Positions 58,468-64,000 of a stretch of DNA of 64,000 nucleotides are shown here, one piece after another. Source of the stretch: JBAZJI01 sp964596325 (lineage in GTDB: Bacteria > Patescibacteriota > Minisyncoccia > Minisyncoccales > JAGOPM01). The position numbers and the translations under genes are program-made. The notes beneath the pieces were generated by a model. That model did no database searches. It worked only from the letters and a program-made list of their open reading frames with translations, and was not told the DNA's origin. Each line of letters begins with the position of its first letter. The stretch's first letter is position 1. The stretch covers positions 28,969 to 92,968 of the forward strand of contig CAZQSQ010000002.1 in the NCBI GenBank assembly GCA_964596325.1, given 5' to 3'.

Positions 58468-60672
58468 TTACTTGATATCAGTAACGGTTTGCCCGCTCGC
58501 ACTTACCTCAACAGATACTGTTTGGGCGACGGTTAAAATTGGTGTAGTTTCAACAACCGGGGTAATGACCGGCTCATCAGGCGTAGGCGTTGAGGGACTA
58601 GGATTAGGATCAGGCAAATTAGTCTCGCTGGGAGCGACCAATTCAGTATTAGGCTCTTGGGCAGGAGGCGTTTGCACATCCTGAGCTGCCGGGACAATCG
58701 GGGTTATTGGCAAAACCGGCAGACTGGGCAAGGTACTGCTGCTGTCCAAAATAATGACAGTCGTGCTGGGCGTGATTTCGGGTTGCGGATTAACAATTAA
58801 ACCATCATCAACAATAATTGTGCCAGTTGGTGCTACCGAAGTGGCAGCCGCAGGCGGGTTAATGAGCAGCATATCATTTAAGCCTCCGATAATTGTTTCC
58901 ACCGGCGGGATAATACTTGGGCTGCCGCCACCTCCACTGCTGCTTTGGGTAAGAGTATCGGAAGTGCTAGCCGTTGCGTTGCTGGTCGTGGCAATCTGAA
59001 CAAACGGAATAGTAGTTGTAGTCGTAGTGGTGGTATCTTGAGCCGGCGTAGTAGTGCTTATAACCTCGGGAGTGGTAGTCGCCGGATTTTGGGCGGCCAA
59101 AATTTCTAACTCGGCCAAAGTTAACTGGTTGGGAGCTCCGGGCGTAGGTCTGGGATCAACCCAAGTGGCTGCCCCATCGGGATAACGGGCAATCGACTTA
59201 TCAGCCAAAGCCCAAGTGCTGGTGCAGTTACCATACGGCTCATCGTCATTAGTTGGCGGAATAACGCCGGTATTGTCACAAGTGGGCGTGCCGAAACTGT
59301 GCGAGTCAATAATACTCCAATCGCGATTATGCAAAGTAACGGTATCTCCCCAATTGCTCATAAAACCTCCCGGGACATAAACCACCAAGTAGCCATTAGG
59401 GCCAATAACCGTTGAGCTGCTCATGGTTGAAGCATTAGAAATCATGTACGGGAAGCCCATTTGATTGCGCAAATAAAATCCATTCAAATTATAAGAGCTG
59501 GTCGGAGAGTTATTATAAATTTCAACCCATTCACCGGATAAACCAAAAGTCGTCACATCATAACCGGCCGGATTGGGCAATAATTCGTTAAGAACAACCG
59601 TATTGGGCGGGATGACTTTAGCCTTTTGCGGCATAGTGGTCACGCCACTCCACGATTCACAATCATCTATATATTCGAAGTTGAGCCTTAATTTCTGCGC
59701 TGCGCCGTCACAATCCTCAAAAAGAATATCCCCGCCATAGGCATACAAATAATTCATGGTCGGGTGCATTAAAACCAAGGAGAATTTACTCGAAGAAGTG
59801 GCCGGCTGCCTATACCAAACCACGCCGCTCATACCGGCAAAATTCTCATCCGCTGAACCGAACATGGTGGTGTATTGCGAAGTGCTCGGAGTAATTTGGT
59901 GGAAATAATTGGTCGGGGCGCTATTGGCATACCGAACATTGATGGAAGAACAATCTATCTGCTCCCCGCTTTGGCAATTCACATCATAAACAATGCTTTC
60001 TTCTCGGCAATTTGGCTGCATAAAACCAATACTGACTAAAACGCTCAAATGCCCGGGCTCTCCATTATATTGGGCACATTTATTAGGCTTGTTGCCGTTC
60101 CAAATATCGGCCCTAATAATAGAGGGCACGCGCTCGATGTCGCGAAAGCCGCGATATTCCGGGAAACCTAATTGCCAAGCCTTATAAACAATATCAAATT
60201 GGCAAACTTGGGCCTGGAGAGCTGCATCGGAGGAATTAAGATTGGCGGTGAAGGTCCAGTCAGCCGGCTCCTCGTATGGGGCTTGGGCGACAAAATTAGA
60301 AAGCAAACCGGTATACATCGGCGTGCCATTAAGCGAAGCAACCACATTCAAATTTTGGCAAAGAGTGCCGTTAAAATTTTCGGCTACCACCTTATATTGG
60401 AAAGGCACGGTTGAGCTGACATCTGAAAGAGTAATATAGCGCACGGCGGAGCTGCTGGGGCTGACCATCGGAGAAAAATCTGCTGCGCTTTCGGGCATAA
60501 TATCGACTATGCCGGCATCTAAATTATTATTAAAGCTGATTTCAATATCATTATAAAAAGCCAAAGCAAAACCGGCCGGGAATTGCATTATTAAAATGCC
60601 GGCAAACAGGGCTGAAGATATTACTTTTTTGATACTGGTATTCATATGGCTGTTTGGCTTTTCAATTATCAT
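58468..60672 (-). CDS. TasA-like/lamin-tail-domain surface protein, 734 residues
   Basis: Paralogue of the 849-residue protein with the order: N-terminal helix (about residues 15-35), TasA-like beta domain (DIEISFNNNLDAGIVDI), Cys-containing middle, lamin tail domain at about 360-530 (GEWVEIYNNSPTSSYNL, then PTPGAPNQL), and a 200-residue Thr/Pro/Ser-rich tail with TTTTTTT. The ATG at 60670-60672 has GGAGG eight bases upstream and overlaps the stop of the signal peptidase (ATGA), so translation is coupled to the enzyme likely to process it; a longer frame begins inside that gene. Confidence 0.82.
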   Translation of the reverse strand: MIIEKPNSHMNTSIKKVISSALFAGILIMQFPAGFALAFYNDIEISFNNNLDAGIVDIMPESAADFSPMVSPSSSAVRYITLSDVSSTVPFQYKVVAENFNGTLCQNLNVVASLNGTPMYTGLLSNFVAQAPYEEPADWTFTANLNSSDAALQAQVCQFDIVYKAWQLGFPEYRGFRDIERVPSIIRADIWNGNKPNKCAQYNGEPGHLSVLVSIGFMQPNCREESIVYDVNCQSGEQIDCSSINVRYANSAPTNYFHQITPSTSQYTTMFGSADENFAGMSGVVWYRQPATSSSKFSLVLMHPTMNYLYAYGGDILFEDCDGAAQKLRLNFEYIDDCESWSGVTTMPQKAKVIPPNTVVLNELLPNPAGYDVTTFGLSGEWVEIYNNSPTSSYNLNGFYLRNQMGFPYMISNASTMSSSTVIGPNGYLVVYVPGGFMSNWGDTVTLHNRDWSIIDSHSFGTPTCDNTGVIPPTNDDEPYGNCTSTWALADKSIARYPDGAATWVDPRPTPGAPNQLTLAELEILAAQNPATTTPEVISTTTPAQDTTTTTTTTIPFVQIATTSNATASTSDTLTQSSSGGGGSPSIIPPVETIIGGLNDMLLINPPAAATSVAPTGTIIVDDGLIVNPQPEITPSTTVIILDSSSTLPSLPVLPITPIVPAAQDVQTPPAQEPNTELVAPSETNLPDPNPSPSTPTPDEPVITPVVETTPILTVAQTVSVEVSASGQTVTDIK

Positions 60673-61202
60673 TTTTGCTCCTCCTTGGTTGAAGTTTTTT
60701 CCGTTTTTTCCTTTTTCATTTCTGCCATGATGGACTTGGCTTGGTCGACAATTATCAAAATGGCGCAAAGGGCAATGATAGAAACAAATACAATCGGATT
60801 GCGAGCGAAATTAACCACATAGCCCATCAAAGGAATGGCCAGAAACACCAAACCTTGGATTTCCGTGACCGGCACATCGCGCTGGTCATTGGAATTATTG
60901 GCATCGCCTTTGGTGATAAAAGCCTGGGCTCCATTAATAAATTTTGTGTCCACAATCCTATGGGTCGTGGGGGCTTGAGTTTTCGTCGCTTGGCCAAAGG
61001 TTACGATGTCGCCTATTTTGTATTGCTTTTGTGGAATTATGAAAACCACACTGCCTGTCCTGATAGCCGGCTCCATAGAACCAGACAAGACAACATAAGA
61101 TTTAATGCCACCCGGAATCGGTAGAACCGAAACCACCAACAGTAAAGCTGTGGCTATTAAAACTATCGAAAATATTTTTGATGTGATTTTCATCCAATCC
61201 AT
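60669..61202 (-). CDS. SipW-type signal peptidase I (S26B)
   Basis: A 177-residue membrane peptidase with a helix at each end. The catalytic Ser42 lies in SGSMEP, and the general base is His81 (THRI) rather than Lys, with an Asp in TKGDANNSND at 100, as in the SipW/archaeal/ER signal peptidase branch. In Bacillus SipW processes the fibre protein TasA; here three TasA-like genes lie upstream and two TasA/LTD genes downstream in the same operon, which makes them the probable substrates. The C terminus is a Lys/Glu-rich cytoplasmic tail. Confidence 0.9.
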   Translation of the reverse strand: MDWMKITSKIFSIVLIATALLLVVSVLPIPGGIKSYVVLSGSMEPAIRTGSVVFIIPQKQYKIGDIVTFGQATKTQAPTTHRIVDTKFINGAQAFITKGDANNSNDQRDVPVTEIQGLVFLAIPLMGYVVNFARNPIVFVSIIALCAILIIVDQAKSIMAEMKKEKTEKTSTKEEQK

Positions 61203-61209
61203 GGGATTT

Positions 61210-61278
61210 AAGGATTACTAATTTAATCCTTTATTCTTTGCCCGACAGAATCGGGCAAAGTAAAAAGATTTAAATCTT
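61210..61278. promoter_or_regulatory. Hairpin cluster between TasA-like gene and signal peptidase
   Basis: Three inverted repeats in 70 bases: AAGGATT/AATCCTT, the perfect 9-bp TTTGCCCGA/TCGGGCAAA (61237-61245 with 61251-61259), and the palindrome AAAGATTTAAATCTTT. None has a T run, so they may hold back or stabilise the message and set subunit ratios. Confidence 0.6.
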
Positions 61279-62168
61279 TATTCTGGACTTCCAAAACCAA
61301 CACATTGGCCAGCGCTGCAGGTCGAGTCAGTAATTGGCTGACCGGTAGGGCCAATATTACAATTATGCCCGCATGAGCCACAATTTGTCGGATCAGTTTG
61401 CAAATTAGTGCATTGATTATTGCAGCTAGTCATTCCTTCGGAGCAAACAACTGGATTACAGACAAAATTATCATTGTGTCTCTGTTGGATAGCTTCCAAG
61501 GAAATATCAGCCACAAGTTTATCGGTTTGTGATCTGTTATCCACAGAGGAACCATCACAACCATTAGCGCTGGGCGTACCAAAGCACCAAATCTTAGTCA
61601 CGCAAGTCTCAATGCCAGGTTGAAAAACAGAACCAGTAATGCTATCGGCAATAGCGAACTTTCCAACATTGGTAAACAAAGTCCAGTCCTTCAAATTGAC
61701 ATCACCATCTTCTTGAATGCCATCACAATCAGCATCTTTGAAGAATTTGATGTAAAGTTGTTCATCGATTTCTCCTTTCTCCATCGTATCAGTAGGAGTA
61801 AGTTTTGATTCTGGATTAGTCAGAGTCTCTTCAGTAGATTTGACTCCGCTGATTTCTCCGCAAACCCAAGCCGGGTTAGAACCGACTTTAATTCTGATAG
61901 TGTCATGGCCATTATCGCCAGGTTTAAGATCTGACAAATTGAAAAACTTGTCTTCGGTGGTCAAATCCCTCGGATCCCACTCTGATGTGGCACTAGAAGG
62001 ACCATTAACAACGATCTTGCTATCTCCGACCTTAAGGTCAATGGAGCCAGCAGTAAATTGATTGCCCAAAGAAATCTCCTTGTCAGAGAAATAGGCAATA
62101 GTGCCTCCAATTGCAACAATGGCGACAATGGCCACGGCGGCAATGGAAAGTATAAGCTTCTTATTCAT
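61278..62168 (-). CDS. TasA/camelysin-like fibre protein with Cys-rich C terminus
   Basis: A 296-residue exported protein. The start MNKKLILSIAAVAIVAIVAI is a SipW-type signal, followed by GGTIAYFSDKE and GNQFTAGSIDLKV, the hallmark of the TasA/CalY family. The middle is a beta-sandwich; an acidic loop (DADCDGIQEDGDVN) may bind Ca. The last 60 residues hold about ten Cys in a pattern (CNNQCTNLQTDPTNCGSCGHNC) seen in many secreted proteins. Peptidase action is unlikely; as in Bacillus it is probably a fibre subunit. It is followed by a hairpin cluster and sipW. Confidence 0.85.
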   Translation of the reverse strand: MNKKLILSIAAVAIVAIVAIGGTIAYFSDKEISLGNQFTAGSIDLKVGDSKIVVNGPSSATSEWDPRDLTTEDKFFNLSDLKPGDNGHDTIRIKVGSNPAWVCGEISGVKSTEETLTNPESKLTPTDTMEKGEIDEQLYIKFFKDADCDGIQEDGDVNLKDWTLFTNVGKFAIADSITGSVFQPGIETCVTKIWCFGTPSANGCDGSSVDNRSQTDKLVADISLEAIQQRHNDNFVCNPVVCSEGMTSCNNQCTNLQTDPTNCGSCGHNCNIGPTGQPITDSTCSAGQCVGFGSPE

Positions 62169-62205
62169 ATTATTTTTTTATTTATTATTATTTTTACCTT
62201 TATTC

Positions 62206-62250
62206 AGGCCTTTATCCTTCACCCCAAAGATGGGGTGAAGTGAAAGGCCT
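62206..62250. promoter_or_regulatory. Long two-part hairpin between TasA-like genes
   Basis: AGGCCTTT/AAAGGCCT (62206-62213 with 62243-62250) encloses TTCACCCC/GGGGTGAA (62218-62225 with 62232-62239), a 16-bp stem with one internal loop and a 6-base end loop. No T run follows on the minus strand. Likely an mRNA stabiliser or attenuator that sets the amount of each fibre protein. Confidence 0.65.
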
Positions 62251-62257
62251 AAAGATA

Positions 62258-63517
62258 TTATTTAGGGAATGCTTCGCCAACTGATGGGCAAGTGAAACCA
62301 TCATTATGTCTGGCCTGGACTGCATAGAATCCAAAGTCAGCATTAAATCCGGCGCCTTGGTATTCATTACCCATAGAAACTGGGCTGCAAGCAGTCTTGC
62401 TGTAAGGATCGGCAGCAACGGCAGCGGCTCCTTCTGGAGTACCGGCGCACCAAGCAATTCCCATGTAAGCAGTGGAATTACCAGCGATAGTATCGTTGTA
62501 GTTTACACCAGACAAGCCAGAGGCCGATCCATTGTAAATCATCGTGGAAGTACCATCGTCGAATTTTCCATTACCATTCAAATCCCTCCAAACGAATACA
62601 TTGATACCATTGGCCAAGTTGGCAACAGTGTCGGTAGTCTTGTTGATATTAAAGATGTAAGAGCAGATCTTGGAATCATTGGTGGTTGGGTGCAAAGAAA
62701 TCAAGTTAGTTCCCCAATCGCCAGGCTTAATATCATCAAATTTCCAGAACTTATCGTCAGGAGTCAAATTCTTTTCTTGGAACAAAGTGCAATTCTTACC
62801 CAAGGTCAAAGAAGGGTCGCAATTGCCGTTAACTTTGAAGGCATAGAGCAATCCGCCTGGGTTTCCAGAAGCAGAGCCTTCCTGGGCAATATTTTTAACC
62901 TTGAAAGTCAAAACATTATCAACCCAGCCACCATTGATATAGCTTGCATCGATGGTAACTGATACTGGTTTTTGGTAGGCATACTTTCCTTCGGCTGAAG
63001 GATCGGTATGAGTGTAAACGGAATGACCATTAACCAAAACTTCAACATTATTATCAGAGCCAACGGCGAAAGTCACAGTAGCACCAGTAAACGGACCATC
63101 CCAAGTGAAATGCTTTTCAAAGGTGTAGGTCACATTGTTGTGAGCATCCGCTTCGGTAGTAGTGCCAGTAGCCCAAATCCAGGTAGCGCCAGTGCCTACT
63201 ATAGAGGCGTCATTTTGAGCAGTCCACCTAGAGTTATATGGAGTAGGAACAGCTTGAGCGGCAAAAGCGGTAACAGGAGTGTCATTCATGGCCACAACCA
63301 TGTTGGAAGTATCGGAAACCAACTTCAAAGAGCAGGTCTTGCAATCAATTCCATTATAGGTTTGATATTTGTGATCAACTTTCAAATCAATGGTTCCAGC
63401 AACCATGACGTTGCCAGTGGAGACTTCCTTATCAGAGAAGTAGGCAATGGTTCCGCCAATAGCGGCCAAGGCCACAACTCCGATGACTAAAGATGAAACT
63501 AAAATCTTCTTGTTCAT
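62258..63517 (-). CDS. TasA/camelysin-like fibre protein, 419 residues
   Basis: Starts with a SipW-type signal (MNKKILVSSLVIGVVALAAI) and the same GGTIAYFSDKEVSTGN motif and AGTIDLKV strand as the 296-residue protein. It differs by an insert at about residues 75-240, a jelly-roll-like domain (TWIWATGTTTEAD, DNNVEVLVNGHSVYTH) resembling carbohydrate or lectin-type folds. The C-terminal half repeats the TasA pattern (FKFDDIKPGD-like KFWKFDDIKPGDWG) and ends without an anchor. Expected to be cut by the SipW-type peptidase and to enter a surface fibre. Confidence 0.84.
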   Translation of the reverse strand: MNKKILVSSLVIGVVALAAIGGTIAYFSDKEVSTGNVMVAGTIDLKVDHKYQTYNGIDCKTCSLKLVSDTSNMVVAMNDTPVTAFAAQAVPTPYNSRWTAQNDASIVGTGATWIWATGTTTEADAHNNVTYTFEKHFTWDGPFTGATVTFAVGSDNNVEVLVNGHSVYTHTDPSAEGKYAYQKPVSVTIDASYINGGWVDNVLTFKVKNIAQEGSASGNPGGLLYAFKVNGNCDPSLTLGKNCTLFQEKNLTPDDKFWKFDDIKPGDWGTNLISLHPTTNDSKICSYIFNINKTTDTVANLANGINVFVWRDLNGNGKFDDGTSTMIYNGSASGLSGVNYNDTIAGNSTAYMGIAWCAGTPEGAAAVAADPYSKTACSPVSMGNEYQGAGFNADFGFYAVQARHNDGFTCPSVGEAFPK

Positions 63518-63539
63518 TTTTTATTATTTTATTTTATTA

Positions 63540-64000
63540 TTACTGTTCCAACGTGGCGCTGATATCAAAGGTGCAAATATCACCTTGAATCTCATTGGCA
63601 GCATTTGAATCAACAGTGTAAATAGCCTTGAAATTCCTAGTAGCGTTATGGCTAATTCCACCAGTGATTGAAACACCGGTATTCCAAGCACCATCAGTGA
63701 GAGGTTTGGAAACAATCGGATTAACCAAATCGGTTTCATCGTAGAGAGATAAGGTGACATTTTTGCAAAGGTCGCCATTATTCGAAGAATCTACGAGCTT
63801 TTCCGGAGCGGTTAATTCGCCACCGTCATTAGCGATATTTTCAAGCTTGACTGTAAGCTTAGTACCATCGATTGAACCGACATTCTTCATCTCAATATTG
63901 AGAGGAGAAGCGGAATTGGTGTCACCAGGCTTAGCGTTGGTGATGTTGAAAGCGATAGAGTCCCATTTGGCGGGGCTAAAAACTTCCAAATCCAAAGTAC
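63540..64000 (-). CDS. TasA-like fibre protein (5' end outside window)
   Basis: The window ends inside this gene, so about 153 C-terminal residues are seen. The first visible residues TLDLEV fit the AGTLDL strand of TasA-like proteins, and the centre NITNAKPGDTNSASPLNIEMKN is the family beta-sandwich with its PGD turn. It has three fewer Cys than its neighbours and ends in FDISATLEQ. It lies 22 bases upstream of the 419-residue gene, so it is an earlier gene in the same operon; the signal region and promoter are beyond the edge. Confidence 0.78.
   Translation of the reverse strand, partial: TLDLEVFSPAKWDSIAFNITNAKPGDTNSASPLNIEMKNVGSIDGTKLTVKLENIANDGGELTAPEKLVDSSNNGDLCKNVTLSLYDETDLVNPIVSKPLTDGAWNTGVSITGGISHNATRNFKAIYTVDSNAANEIQGDICTFDISATLEQ

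Noticed and set aside
1..64000. tRNA, rRNA, tmRNA, RNase P, insertion sequences, prophage
   Set aside because: Gaps were read for conserved cores, terminal inverted repeats and transposase or integrase motifs; none was found.

Overview
The window looks like a chromosomal piece of an ultra-small, fermentative bacterium of the Patescibacteria/CPR type, most likely of the Parcubacteria kind. This is an inference from gene content. The clues are very dense packing with ATGA and TGATG overlaps, an archaeal-type AspRS without the bacterial insertion, a CarS-like (DUF46) CDP-lipid synthase, a probable endonuclease Q, a split ADP-forming acetyl-CoA synthetase, a MurL-type epimerase next to MurD, and a large share of coding capacity given to secreted surface proteins. 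TGA is used as an ordinary stop, so the code is standard. I saw no rRNA, tRNA, CRISPR array, insertion sequence or prophage. No gene-free stretch exceeds 300 bases; the longest, about 270 bases between metK and obg, holds a SAM riboswitch and two divergent promoters.

Layout. Positions 1-7,750 (minus strand) are one overlapping operon read valS-trpS-aspS-mraY-murL-murD, joining tRNA charging to lipid-I precursor synthesis. Positions 7,800-12,400 hold an orphan plus-strand gene, riboswitch-controlled metK, obg, a secreted protein, an orphan gene and a ferredoxin. Positions 12,400-21,400 hold energy metabolism: ppsA-pfkB kinase, acdB-acdA with a thioredoxin-fold membrane protein, gapA, and a second thioredoxin-fold paralogue. 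Together with eno and gpmI further right they cover lower glycolysis and acetate formation from acetyl-CoA with ATP gain.

Positions 21,413-39,962 (minus) appear to be one uninterrupted polycistron of about 18.5 kb. Its first half encodes two secreted papain-like proteases alternating with secreted VWA proteins, plus a PD-(D/E)XK nuclease. Its second half encodes endonuclease Q, CarS-like synthase, FtsZ, GalU, enolase and phosphoglycerate mutase. Just upstream lies a UvrD-type helicase fused to an Fe-S RecB-type nuclease. Positions 43,200-51,600 are a mixed region: an orphan gene, prmC, ebfC, pepA, a two-gene plus-strand orphan operon, a membrane protein, a stand-alone NrdD-type glycyl-radical domain, a BaiN-like flavoprotein and several small or secreted proteins.

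Positions 51,640-64,000 (minus) are a surface-structure region. A peptidoglycan-binding repeat protein is followed by an operon with at least three TasA/camelysin-like fibre proteins, a SipW-type signal peptidase, two TasA-like proteins with lamin-tail domains and long Pro/Thr/Ala tails, and a Gly-linker membrane protein. Strong perfect hairpins separate the TasA-like genes.

Regulation visible in the sequence: many promoters have an extended -10 of the form TGC-TATAAT. Housekeeping transcripts appear nearly leaderless, whereas the orphan and small genes carry strong Shine-Dalgarno sites.
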